Below are positions 49,418-58,006 of a stretch of DNA of 59,133 nt, one piece after another. The stretch's first letter is position 1. Each line of letters begins with the position of its first letter. A program made the translations under genes and the position numbers. The stretch covers positions 1-59,133 of the forward strand of contig DAIDHB010000453.1 of assembly GCA_027452145.1 (NCBI GenBank). Reading direction: 5' to 3'. The DNA comes from Planctomycetales bacterium. GTDB taxonomy: Bacteria > Planctomycetota > Planctomycetia > Isosphaerales > Isosphaeraceae. The notes below the pieces were generated by a model. That model made no database searches and was not told where the DNA came from. It worked only from the letters and a program-made list of their open reading frames with translations.

Positions 49418-51850
49418 CTACTTGCCGGCCCGGGCCTGCTGGGCCTGGAGGCGGAGCTTCTCGAGGCGAGAGAGCGGCCTGGCGGGCGCGGCGGCCGGCG
49501 CCGGCTTGGCAGCCGGGGCCGCGGCGACCTGCACGGGCTTGGCCGGTGCCGGCTTGGGCGGCAGGGGAACGTCGATCCGTAGCGACGTGCTCCCGATGTT
49601 GTGCACGACCGGCTCGCCGTTCTGCGTCACCACGACCTGGCAGAACAGGCTCTGGTGGTTGCCGGCCGGCGAGACCTTGTCGGTCTTGATGTGGAAGATC
49701 AGGTCGGTGGTGTCCTTGGTGATCTTCTTGACGTCGGTCGTGACCTTGTTGGGCAGGCCGATCAGCGTCACCTGGGCCTCGCCGGGGAAATCGACGGCCT
49801 TCTGCACCTTGATCGCCAGGTCGGTCTCCTTCCCCTGCTCGACGCTCGCCGACTGGAAGGCGAAGTTGAGATACGGCTGCGAGATCGTCAGGTTGGCGAG
49901 CTGCGACGAGACCATGATCGGGCCCGAGGCCACGCCCGAGGCGCCGTTCACCACGATCTTCCAGGTCCGCAGCTCGGCGCCGCCGTCGGCGTTCATCGGG
50001 ATGACGGCCTCGTTCTGGCCCTCGGGGATGACAATGCCGCCCGCCGAGCCGACGCCCGGCGGGTTCCACGGCAGGTACACCGAGATCGCCGCCTTGAAGC
50101 CCGGCTTGCGGTTCGCCCGGACTTTTAGCCCCATGGATCCGCCGCGGACCAGCGGCACCTTCGGCTCGACGATCTCGATCGTGTACGGGCACTCCTCGGT
50201 CACGGCGACCGCCAGCCGGTCCACGCTGCGCTGCCAGACCGTGACCTGGTTCTGCCCGATCACCAGGACCGAGGACTGGTCGAACTTCGACGGGACCTGG
50301 AGCTTGGGATCGACGGGCTTGCCGGTGACCTCCGCCAGCGAGCCGGCGAGCGGAGCGTCCGCCTTGGCCGTGAACAGCACGGGCACCACGCCCTGGCTGG
50401 CCGCCATCACGGGCGCCTCGACGGCGACGCCCGCCGGGACACTGCCGACGCCGACGTTCAGCTCGCCGCCGAAGTCGGCGCGGCTGCCGTAGATCAAAAT
50501 CGCCTGCCGGTTCCCCTTCGGCACGGCGACCGCCATCACGCCGGTGCCGAGCGGGATCCGCTCGGCGGCCGTCGACATCGTGAGCGCCGGCGCGACCGGG
50601 GTCACCTCGATCCGGTAGGCGTAGTCGGGCCCGCCCTTGCCGAGCTGGTCGACCAGCCAGATGACGTACTCGGCGTCCTCGGGCGCCTGGAAGCGGAAGT
50701 AGGCGTCGGGCCCGATCGCGTCGTCGGCGCCGAGCATCGCGCCGCCCCCCTTCTTGCCCAGGTACATCACCGGGTCGAGCGGCGAGCGGATGCGGCGGGC
50801 GTAGCAGTGGATATCGTACACCTGCCCCTTGCCGGCCTTGAAGACGAAGTGATCGACGTCGCCCGGCTTGCCGATCGCGCCGTTGATCGCCATCGGCGCG
50901 GCGAACGGCGTGGCGTGCGCCTGGTCGTCGTTCGGCTCGGCCTCCAGGACGTTGCCCAGCGGCGTGACCCGGAACGTGTTGGGATAGGGCGAGATCCCCT
51001 TCGCGTCCTGGCGGACCAGGCCGTATTCGCCGGAAGCGGTGGCGGGGACCGTCACCTTGCTGGTCGTCTCGCCCGCGGCGTCGCCGATCCAGCGCACCTC
51101 CAGCGTCTCGCCCGGCTTGCCGCCAGCCGGCAGGACGGCCGTCGCGCGGGGGAAGTTGCCGACGTGCAGCCGGTACAGGCACGAGCCGTTGCCCGAGTAC
51201 GAGCTCTCGCGCACCTGGATGATGTACTTGCCGTCCTCGGGCGCGATGATCGAGGTGAACCCGTCGCGGAACACCAGCGCGGCGTCATCGCTCGAGCCCA
51301 GCTCGAACCGTTTGGCGTTCATGATCGCGACATACGGGTCGAACTCGAGAATCCCCAGCCGGTGCCCCTCGACCTCGGCCGAGATCCGGTCCCCCTTCTT
51401 CGCCTCGACGACGTAGTAGTCGACGTCCTCGTTCTCGGCCACGCCGTTGATCGTGACGTTCATCGCGACCGGCTGGGGTTTGGCGAAGTCGTTATTGGGC
51501 TCGACCTCGACGACCTCCTTGAGCGCGCCGACGGAGAACGTCCGCAGCTCGCTGATCCCGCTGGCGGTGCGGACGCGCAGGTCGTGCAGGCCGAGCGCGC
51601 AATCCGGGGCGATCTTCAGCCGGGCGGTGACGGCGTCGTTGTTGACCTTCTTGATGGAGAGCGTCGTGATCCCCGGCTGGTAATAGACGATCTCGACGGC
51701 GTCGCCCAGCCGGGCGCCCGAAAAGGTGACGTCGACCTCGGTCGCGCGCTGGCCGCCGGTGGGTCGGACGGCGGACAGGCTCGGCGAGGCGGCCAGGCCG
51801 GTCGCGGTCAGGGTCAGGGCGAGTGCTGCGGCGAGGAGGGTGGTACGCAT
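49418..51850 (-). CDS. exported PPC-domain protein
   Basis: 810 residues from the ATG at 51850. Signal peptide MRTTLLAAALALTLTATGLA. It starts with an IPT-like strand region (RPTGGQRATEVDVTFSGARL), then two bacterial pre-peptidase C-terminal domains (VVEVEPNNDFAKPQPVAMNV, NEDVDYYVVEAKKGDRISAE; VLEAEPNDDQAHATPFAAPM, PGDVDHFVFKAGKGQVYDIH). The rest is beta-rich, ending in a Pro/Ala linker and a short helical tail. These domains usually mediate binding at the cell surface. It lies between the DUF1501 and DUF1549 genes; the gap to the DUF1501 gene holds a palindromic repeat element. Confidence 0.85.
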   Translation of the reverse strand: MRTTLLAAALALTLTATGLAASPSLSAVRPTGGQRATEVDVTFSGARLGDAVEIVYYQPGITTLSIKKVNNDAVTARLKIAPDCALGLHDLRVRTASGISELRTFSVGALKEVVEVEPNNDFAKPQPVAMNVTINGVAENEDVDYYVVEAKKGDRISAEVEGHRLGILEFDPYVAIMNAKRFELGSSDDAALVFRDGFTSIIAPEDGKYIIQVRESSYSGNGSCLYRLHVGNFPRATAVLPAGGKPGETLEVRWIGDAAGETTSKVTVPATASGEYGLVRQDAKGISPYPNTFRVTPLGNVLEAEPNDDQAHATPFAAPMAINGAIGKPGDVDHFVFKAGKGQVYDIHCYARRIRSPLDPVMYLGKKGGGAMLGADDAIGPDAYFRFQAPEDAEYVIWLVDQLGKGGPDYAYRIEVTPVAPALTMSTAAERIPLGTGVMAVAVPKGNRQAILIYGSRADFGGELNVGVGSVPAGVAVEAPVMAASQGVVPVLFTAKADAPLAGSLAEVTGKPVDPKLQVPSKFDQSSVLVIGQNQVTVWQRSVDRLAVAVTEECPYTIEIVEPKVPLVRGGSMGLKVRANRKPGFKAAISVYLPWNPPGVGSAGGIVIPEGQNEAVIPMNADGGAELRTWKIVVNGASGVASGPIMVSSQLANLTISQPYLNFAFQSASVEQGKETDLAIKVQKAVDFPGEAQVTLIGLPNKVTTDVKKITKDTTDLIFHIKTDKVSPAGNHQSLFCQVVVTQNGEPVVHNIGSTSLRIDVPLPPKPAPAKPVQVAAAPAAKPAPAAAPARPLSRLEKLRLQAQQARAGK

Positions 51851-51894
51851 GGGGGGCTCTCTTGTCCGTCGTCCGTCGTCCGTTGTGGGGGTAA

Positions 51895-52016
51895 GGGTCT
51901 GTCCCAATAAGCTCCGAGACCGAATTGGTAGGGTGGCCATTGCCCACCGGGAGGGGGCCTCGACCGGTGGGCAATGCCCACCCTACTCCTTCAACCGCTC
52001 TTCCGGGACAGATTCC
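51895..52016. mobile_element. MITE-like palindromic element
   Basis: Ends GGGTCTGTCCC (51895-51905) and the inverted GGGACAGATTCC (52005-52016). The core is a 23-bp inverted repeat (51928-51950 and 51964-51986, one mismatch) with centre GTGGGCAATGCCCAC in the right arm. Same family as 17997-18083 and, by its ends, 28504-28857. It sits in the 273-bp gap between two genes of one cluster. Confidence 0.7.
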
Positions 52017-52123
52017 AGGCGGATGGTGGAGGGGGCGGGGCTGCTGAGGCTGGGGTGAGGAACGAGGGCCGGGCAAGACGACTGCCGTCGTTCCTCCTCG
52101 CCCCTAACCCCTAACCCCGACTC

Positions 52124-53434
52124 TCAGGCCAGCAGCTCCTTGACCACCTTGCCGCCGTCGACGATCTCGATGGGGCGGTTGCCGGGGGCCATGAGCTCCT
52201 TGTCGGCGACGATGCCGAGCTGGTTGTACACGGTGGTCGCCAGGTCCTCGGGGCCAACGGGGTCGCGCTCGGGCTCGGTGGCGGTGGCGTTGCTGGCGCC
52301 GTGGATGTACCCCTCCTTGATGCCGCCGCCAGCCAGCATGACGCTGAAGACCTTGGGCCAGTGGTCGCGGCCGGCGTCCTTGTTGATCTTGGGGGTGCGG
52401 CCGAACTCGCTGGAGACCATGACGAGCGTCCGCTTGAGCAGCCCCGAACGATCGAGGTCGCGGATCAAGGCGGCGAGGGCCTGGTCGAGGGGCGGCATCT
52501 GGTTCCGCATGTTGGGCGCGATCTGGGCGTGGAAGTCCCATCCGCCGTAGTCGACCGTGACGAACCGGACCCCCGCGGCGACCAGGCGGCGGGCCATCAG
52601 CAGCCGCTGGCCGGCGGCGTTCCGGCCGTACTCATCCCGGACCTTGGCGGGCTCGGCGTTGATGTTGAACGCCTCGCGGGCCTTCTGCGAGCTGATCAGG
52701 CTGTACGCCCGCTGATAGAAGGTGTCCATCGCCTCGATGTTGTCGCTCTTCTCGCGGCGGGCGAAGTAGGCGTTCACCGCGTCGAGGGCGTTCCGCCGGG
52801 TGGCGAACCTCGGCTCGTCGATGCCGCCGGGGAGATTCAAATCCTGGACCTGGAAGCCCGGGTCCGCCGGGTCGCGGCCGAGCGAGAACGGCGAGAACGA
52901 TGAGCTGAGGTACCCGGTGCCGGCGTACACGTTGGGCTGGTTGGGGATGCACACATACGGCGGCAGGTTGTTCCGCGGGCCGTACTCGTGCGACACCACG
53001 CTGCCCATGCTGGGATATTGCAGCGCCGGGCTGGGCCGATACCCGGTGAACATGTTGTGCGTGCCCCGCTCGTGGGCCGCCTCGCCGTGGGTCATCGAGC
53101 GGATGACCGTGAGCTTGTGGGCAATCTGGGCCGTCTGGGGCATCGTGGCGCTGAACTTCTCTCCCTCGATCTTCGTATCCACCGAGCCCATCTCGCCGCG
53201 GTACTCGATCGGGGCGAACGGCTTGGGGTCGAACGTCTCCTGGTGGGCGATGCCGCCGGGGAGGAAGATGTGGATCACCGAGTCGGCCTTCGCGGTGATC
53301 GCGGCGTAGTTCTTCAGGTCGGCGCGGGCCTCGAGCCGAAGCACGTCGGCGAGGGTCAGGCCCCCCAGGCCGATCGTCCCGACCGTCAGGAAGCCCCGGC
53401 GACTGAACGGCCTCTGGAAGCTGGCGGATGCCAT
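52124..53434 (-). CDS. DUF1501 family protein (Tat-exported, sulfatase-like fold)
   Basis: 436 residues from the ATG at 53434 (AAGGAGA upstream). A twin-arginine signal (FSRRGFLTVGTIGLGGLTLA) predicts Tat export. DUF1501 blocks: VIHIFLPGGIAHQETFDPKP, LTVIRSMTHGEAAHERGTHN, RLVAAGVRFVTVDYGGWDFH, TLVMVSSEFGRTPKINKDAG, RDHWPKVFSVMLAGGGIKEG. It is related to the alkaline phosphatase/sulfatase superfamily, with conserved Asp/His likely to bind metal. It is the first gene of the minus-strand set with PPC, DUF1549/1553 and cytochrome-WD40 proteins. Confidence 0.93.
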   Translation of the reverse strand: MASASFQRPFSRRGFLTVGTIGLGGLTLADVLRLEARADLKNYAAITAKADSVIHIFLPGGIAHQETFDPKPFAPIEYRGEMGSVDTKIEGEKFSATMPQTAQIAHKLTVIRSMTHGEAAHERGTHNMFTGYRPSPALQYPSMGSVVSHEYGPRNNLPPYVCIPNQPNVYAGTGYLSSSFSPFSLGRDPADPGFQVQDLNLPGGIDEPRFATRRNALDAVNAYFARREKSDNIEAMDTFYQRAYSLISSQKAREAFNINAEPAKVRDEYGRNAAGQRLLMARRLVAAGVRFVTVDYGGWDFHAQIAPNMRNQMPPLDQALAALIRDLDRSGLLKRTLVMVSSEFGRTPKINKDAGRDHWPKVFSVMLAGGGIKEGYIHGASNATATEPERDPVGPEDLATTVYNQLGIVADKELMAPGNRPIEIVDGGKVVKELLA

Positions 53435-54545
53435 CGACGCGTCTCCTTGTGGTTCTCGTAGGTCTCGGCGTTGGGGGACCCCGGATCGCGGCCCGACCTC
53501 TCTGGCCCCGCGCCGACCCGCCCCGTCATCTTCCTGGGATTCACCAGGGTGATTATCCCTCATGAAGCCCGGGACCGGAACGGTCTCCCAGCCTCGGGCC
53601 GGGGACTCGGGCCGGTACATCCCGGCCGGACGTTCCGGGCGACCCTCGATCATCGACGATCCCGGGGAGCCGGAGGAGGGCACCGGCGGGCTGGCTCCTC
53701 CAGCGGAGCCTGGGCGGGGAAATCGAGGCCGGTCCGGTCGGTTCGGTACGGTTGGGTGGGCGGGGTCGGCGGTCGCTCCGCATCTGGGGGGTAAAGGTCG
53801 GTATCGGACGATGACGCAAAGCACTTGTTGAATATCTACGGAACAATGGCCCTCTCCGCTGGCGCGAAATCCTGACGGGGACTTCGTTTGTTCCGTTGCA
53901 TGCAGCCGCCGTACCGTGTTTCCGGTCGATGCGGGTTGTACGGCGCAATTCCCCTGGAGTGACTGCCAGTCTGGCAGAATTGGGTTCGTTTTGCCATCTT
54001 GCAGCGGCCGGCCCAGCCTGGCGACTGCCAATCTGGCGGAATTGGGTTCGTTTTGCCATCTCGCGCCGTCCAGGTGGCAAGGTTTCGGCGCCGAAACCAC
54101 CGGGCTGACTGTGAAGAAAAGATGAAGATTGGGTTCGTTTTGCTCGGCGGCAAGAGCCGAAGCTCCAAAGGGCGCGAGTGCGTGTGTGATTGGCGTGTGG
54201 TGGCTGCCTGTTTGGTGGGCATGGCAATGGAGCCAGCGTTTCGAGTGCAAACATCGATGATCTGTCACTGAAGGCGGTAAGGCCGGTGTGCGTTGGTGGT
54301 GTTGTGCGTGCGATCGCCCCTGGTCCGGGGTCGTCAGGCGGGCTGGTTGTGGGCCAGGATGGGATGGTCATGGGGCCGGCTCACCTGATTGCAATCCTGG
54401 CCTGGTTCCGATTCGGGGGACCCTCCATCTGTATAATCAGCAGAATCGGTCCCCTTTTTGCGCAAATCCTGGCTGATATATCATGGTTCGTGGGACCGGC
54501 TGGCCGGGTCGGGCGGCGGAGTGATCCTGGCGAGAGGAGGGGGGC
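53435..54545. other. 1.1-kb intergenic region with dispersed repeats
   Basis: No gene with start site and family pattern. It contains the tandem repeat at 53961-54143 and a perfect TATAAT at 54432-54437 that may be the -10 of the gene at 54546, although no good -35 lies 17 bp before it. Lower GC than the flanking genes in places. Confidence 0.5.
53961..54143. repeat. tandem GACTGCCAnTCTGGC..AATTGGGTTCGTTTTGCC repeat
   Basis: A 39-bp unit at 53961-53999 recurs at 54023-54061 with two differences (period 62 bp). A shorter third copy (GATTGGGTTCGTTTTGCT) is at 54126-54143. On the minus strand all frames give peptides such as MAKRTQF or QNEPNSA; such peptide-like repeats are widespread in planctomycete intergenic DNA and should not be read as genes. 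Confidence 0.75.
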
Positions 54546-55127
54546 GTGAAGCGCGAGGTCCGGTTCCGGATCAGGGACCTGATGGTGCTGAACGGCGTGG
54601 TGGCCCTGGTGATGGCGGCGGGGGTGCTGCTGGGGAGCTTCGTGGTCGTCGGGATGCTGGCCGGGATGGCGGGGCTGTTCGTGGTGTTGCCGGTGGTGCT
54701 GGTGGAGATCTATCTGTACCGGCGGCGGAACGGGCTGGTGTATCGCTGGAGGCACCCCGCGCCGCGGCGGCCGAGGTTCGTGCCGCCGACGGTCCCCCTG
54801 GCGGCGCGGGGCGGCGGGCGGTTCGTGGACCTGGAGCGGATCGCCGCGGAGGAACGACGGCCGCGAACCCGGACGCGGCTGTTCGAGTCGGCGTCGACAT
54901 CAACACCGGCGTCGGGGGAGGGCGCCGGGCCGCCGTCGCGGGCGTCGCTGTTGCTCGACGTGGCGACGAAGCTCGAGGACTCGGGCAAGGCGAGCGCGGC
55001 GAGAGCGGTCTACCAGCAGGTGATCGACCGCTTCGCCGAGTCGGCCGAGGCCCGCACGGCCCGGGACCGGCTGCACGCCATCGCCAATCGCGAGGCGCGG
55101 CCGGGCGTCCCCGAGGCGCGGGTCTGA
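54546..55127 (+). CDS. small membrane protein with a C-terminal TPR-like helix pair
   Basis: 193 residues from a GTG with GAGAGGAGG upstream. Two hydrophobic segments (NGVVALVMAAGVLLGSFVVV, GMLAGMAGLFVVLPVVLVEI) follow a charged N-terminus. An Arg/Pro-rich cytosolic stretch leads to a helical end (ASLLLDVATKLEDSGKASAA, RAVYQQVIDRFAESAEARTA) like a single TPR. I do not recognise the family. It has no close operon partners. Confidence 0.65.
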   Translation: MKREVRFRIRDLMVLNGVVALVMAAGVLLGSFVVVGMLAGMAGLFVVLPVVLVEIYLYRRRNGLVYRWRHPAPRRPRFVPPTVPLAARGGGRFVDLERIAAEERRPRTRTRLFESASTSTPASGEGAGPPSRASLLLDVATKLEDSGKASAARAVYQQVIDRFAESAEARTARDRLHAIANREARPGVPEARV

Positions 55128-55590
55128 GCATCACTGCTCGGCAGGAGCCTCGCCCGTCCCGTTCCGGGGCAGACAGGGAGCGGCCTGTGCGGCCCGATGC
55201 CGCGAGGCGGGTGCGTTTGTAATCCTACTTAATTAAGTCTACAACCCAGTTGCGATGGGTTTCCTGCCGTGCTAGGCTCACGGCCTCATCGCTCGTGGAG
55301 GGGGTCATCTTGGCCGCCGGCGCGGGCGGTGGGATCCCCGGGTCCGGCATCGCCGATCGTCCTCTCGCACGAATGGGGCAGGGCAGCGCAGGGCGAGCCT
55401 CCTTCGCTCGGCATGAGGACGGCCGGGTTCGGGCGATCGCGCGGCCTCGGAGCCTATCACCAGCAGCGTCCGACGATCGATTCCTCTCCTGTAGTCTCGC
55501 ATCCGTCATCACTCTCATCGTCCGTCCGACCGCCTTCCCGGTCTCTCCACCGGCGGGGGTTGCGGTCGCACTACACCCGGAGGTTGCACC
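55128..55590. other. long leader region of the protease gene
   Basis: It holds a piece of a dispersed repeat (55136-55155), the palindrome ACTTAATTAAGT at 55225-55236, the promoter at 55248-55276 and then about 300 nt of leader before the protease ATG. No small gene is supported in the leader. Confidence 0.5.
55225..55276 (+). promoter_or_regulatory. promoter and palindromic site upstream of the protease
   Basis: TTGCGA (55248-55253), a 17-bp spacer and TAGGCT (55271-55276). A perfect 12-bp AT palindrome, ACTTAATTAAGT (55225-55236), lies 11 bp before the -35, a good place for an activator or repressor. Confidence 0.55.
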
Positions 55591-56853
55591 ATGAATCGGA
55601 TTCAGCGCACCCGGTCCGTTTCGCGTCGTCGCCTGGTCGCGGGGGTCGAGGGCCTGGAGACGCGGGCTCTGCTGAGCGCGGGCGGCTTCAAGGCGCCGTT
55701 GCCGGCCGTCGAGCACCACGGCGCGGGGACCGGCCAGGGGCCGCAGGAAATCGCCCGGCTGAACGACGTGATCCGCCGCTCGATCCACATCGCTCACGAC
55801 GCGACCGGGGGCTTCGCCCAGCCGCTGATGGTCCTCGGGCCGATGGCCGGCGGGGGCGGACCGACGGGGCTTTCGCCATCGGAGATCCGCAGCATCTACG
55901 GCTTCAATGCGCTGCCGGAGAATGGTTCAGGCCAGACGATCTACATCGTCGACGCCTATGACGCGCCCAACATCCAGAAGGATCTCCAGACGTTCGACAA
56001 CTATTACGGGCTGCCGAACCCGACGTTCACCAAGTCCGAGCCCGAGGGCAAGCCGCAGGCGAACTCGGGCTGGGCGCTGGAGATCTCGCTCGACGTCGAG
56101 TGGGCGCACGCCATCGCTCCCAATGCGGCGATCGACCTGGTCGAGGCGGCGAGCAACTCGAACGCGAACCTGTATGGCGCGGTGAACTGGGCCGTCACCA
56201 ACGGCGCGCACATCGTGTCGATGAGCTGGGGCGGCGGCGACTCGTCGGGCGAGTCGAGCTACGACAGCTATTTCAACCACGCGGGCGTGACGTTCCTGGC
56301 CTCGGCCGGCGACACGGGCGGGCAGGTGATCTATCCTTCGGCCTCGCCGTACGTGGTCTCGGTCGGCGGGACGTCGCTGAGCCTCAACGGCAGCGGCGGC
56401 CTGGTGAGCGAGACGGCCTGGAGCAGCGGCGGCGGCGGGGTGAGCCAGTACGAGGGCGCGCCGGGGTATCAGACCAGCTACGGGCTGAGCTACAGCGGCC
56501 GGGCCACGCCGGACGTCTCGTACGACGCCGATCCCAACAGCGGCGTGTCGGTATACGACTCGACGCGCTACCAGGGCCACTCCGGCTGGTGGCAGGTGGG
56601 CGGCACCAGCGCCGGCGCGCCGCAGTGGGCCGGACTCGTCGCGCTGGCCGACCAGGGCCGCACGAGCCCGCTGTCGAGCGACAGCCTGACCAGCTCGTTC
56701 CTCTACTCCGCGGCGGCCACGGCGTACGCGAGCAACTTCCGCGACATCACCTTGGGGAGCAATGGCTACCCGGCGGGGACCGGATACGACCTGGCGACCG
56801 GCCTGGGCAGCCCGCTCGCCAACAACCTGGTGCCGTACCTGATCAGCCATTGA
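55591..56853 (+). CDS. sedolisin (S53)-like serine protease with LEPR-XLL-type N-terminus
   Basis: 420 residues; GGAGG 8 nt before the ATG. The start is Arg-rich with GLETRALLSA (21-30), a variant of the planctomycete LEPR-XLL export motif. The catalytic set of sedolisins is complete: E164 and D168 (WALEISLDVEWAHAIAP), oxyanion D241 (FLASAGDTGGQVIYPSASPY) and nucleophile S340 (VGGTSAGAPQWAGLVALADQ). The calcium site is suggested by RDITLGSNGYPAGTGYDLAT. Typical sedolisins have a pro-domain of about 180 residues; here fewer than 95 residues precede the catalytic domain. Secreted protein-degrading enzyme. Confidence 0.9.
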   Translation: MNRIQRTRSVSRRRLVAGVEGLETRALLSAGGFKAPLPAVEHHGAGTGQGPQEIARLNDVIRRSIHIAHDATGGFAQPLMVLGPMAGGGGPTGLSPSEIRSIYGFNALPENGSGQTIYIVDAYDAPNIQKDLQTFDNYYGLPNPTFTKSEPEGKPQANSGWALEISLDVEWAHAIAPNAAIDLVEAASNSNANLYGAVNWAVTNGAHIVSMSWGGGDSSGESSYDSYFNHAGVTFLASAGDTGGQVIYPSASPYVVSVGGTSLSLNGSGGLVSETAWSSGGGGVSQYEGAPGYQTSYGLSYSGRATPDVSYDADPNSGVSVYDSTRYQGHSGWWQVGGTSAGAPQWAGLVALADQGRTSPLSSDSLTSSFLYSAAATAYASNFRDITLGSNGYPAGTGYDLATGLGSPLANNLVPYLISH

Positions 56854-56983
56854 TCGGCAGGTCGACTGGCCCGCCCGCGTCGCGGCCCCTTCGAGTCGAG
56901 CGCGGCCCGCCGCCCGCCCTGACCTGACCTGACCCGTCATGGTACTCGCCCACGGCCCATCGTGAGCCGTCCGGGTCGGCGGG

Positions 56984-58006
56984 TCATGCCGCGGGGAGGG
57001 CGGGCGCGGCGGGCGGACGCGCGGGCGTTCCCCGGCCGGGTACTGGTCGGAGCCCCGGCTGGTCGGAGCCCCGGCTGAGGATGTAACCGAGGAGGGTCAG
57101 GAACAGGGTGAGCCCCAGCATGGCCTTGGCCGGCCCGGGCAGCGCGCTGGGGGAGACGAAGGCCTCGACCAGGCCGGCGATCAGGAGGATCGGGACGATG
57201 CCGACCATGATCTGGACCGATTCCCGGCCCCGGAGCCGCAGCTCGACCCGGCGGCTGTAGCGGCCGGGGAAGAGCAGGGCCCGGGCCATCAACAGCCCGG
57301 CGCCTCCGCTGATCCAGATGGCCGGCAGCTCGAGCGAGCCGTGGCCGACGACGAACTCGGCCAGTGGCTGGAGCATCCCGCCGCGGAGGCAGGCCGCCGC
57401 GATCGCGCCCAGCATGATCCCGTTGAACAGCATCAGCCAGACCGTGCCGATGCCCAGCGACAGGCCCAGGCCCCAGGCCAGCAGCGAGACGTTGATGTTG
57501 TTCGTCGCGATCTGGCTGCTGGCGGCCGGCGCCACCCGTGTGAGCGACTCGGTCCAGAGGTGCTTCGACTCGATCGCCGCCCGCATCGACGGGCTGATGA
57601 AGAAGCCCTCGAGCGTCGGGTACTCCATGGTCAGGAAGAAGCCCACCAGGGCCCCGGCCCAGAAGATCGCCGTGGATAAAAGGATCGGGCCGGCGGCCTG
57701 GCGCACCCGCGCCGGCCAGGTCGTCCGCCAGAACCCGACCCAGTTCCTTGACCGCGATCGGTCGGCCTGATAGAGAAGGCTGTGGGCGTGGCCGACGAGC
57801 TGCTCGAGTTGCCGGACCACCGGATGGCCGGGATAGCACATCCGGGCATAGGCCAGGTCCGAGACCGCCTGGCGATAAAGCGCGCTCCCCTCGCGGAAAT
57901 CGCCCAGCGGCACGCGAGCCAGCGAGAGCCGCTGCGCCTGCTCGAGGAAGCTCTTGAGCCCTTCCCAGGCCCCCTGTCGCGACCGGATAAACTCATGAAC
58001 GACCAT
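56984..58006 (-). CDS. SpoIIM-like membrane protein (stage II sporulation protein M family)
   Basis: 340 residues; GGGAGAGGA supports the ATG at 58006. A soluble helical N-terminus (FIRSRQGAWEGLKSFLEQAQ, YRQAVSDLAYARMCYPGHPV) is followed by six or so membrane segments (GPILLSTAIFWAGALVGFFL, SLLAWGLGLSLGIGTVWLML, GIVPILLIAGLVEAFVSPSA). The conserved GHGSLELPAIWISGGAGLLM is the family signature. In sporulating firmicutes SpoIIM helps engulfment; in planctomycetes the role is unknown, but it regularly pairs with an RDD gene as here. Confidence 0.88.
   Translation of the reverse strand: MVVHEFIRSRQGAWEGLKSFLEQAQRLSLARVPLGDFREGSALYRQAVSDLAYARMCYPGHPVVRQLEQLVGHAHSLLYQADRSRSRNWVGFWRTTWPARVRQAAGPILLSTAIFWAGALVGFFLTMEYPTLEGFFISPSMRAAIESKHLWTESLTRVAPAASSQIATNNINVSLLAWGLGLSLGIGTVWLMLFNGIMLGAIAAACLRGGMLQPLAEFVVGHGSLELPAIWISGGAGLLMARALLFPGRYSRRVELRLRGRESVQIMVGIVPILLIAGLVEAFVSPSALPGPAKAMLGLTLFLTLLGYILSRGSDQPGLRPVPGRGTPARPPAAPALPAA

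Noticed and set aside
46074..50492. A plus-strand frame of 1472 codons opposite the cytochrome cluster
   Set aside because: Antisense to DUF1549/DUF1553 and PPC genes that show clear domains, signal peptides and ribosome sites.
53961..54143. CRISPR-like array
   Set aside because: Only two full units and one part, unequal spacers, no cas genes; it belongs to a known type of planctomycete intergenic repeat.
53435..54268. N-terminal extension of the DUF1501 gene
   Set aside because: The extra residues come from dispersed repeats (KRTQF / QNEPN peptides). The Tat signal and AAGGAGA fix the start at 53434.
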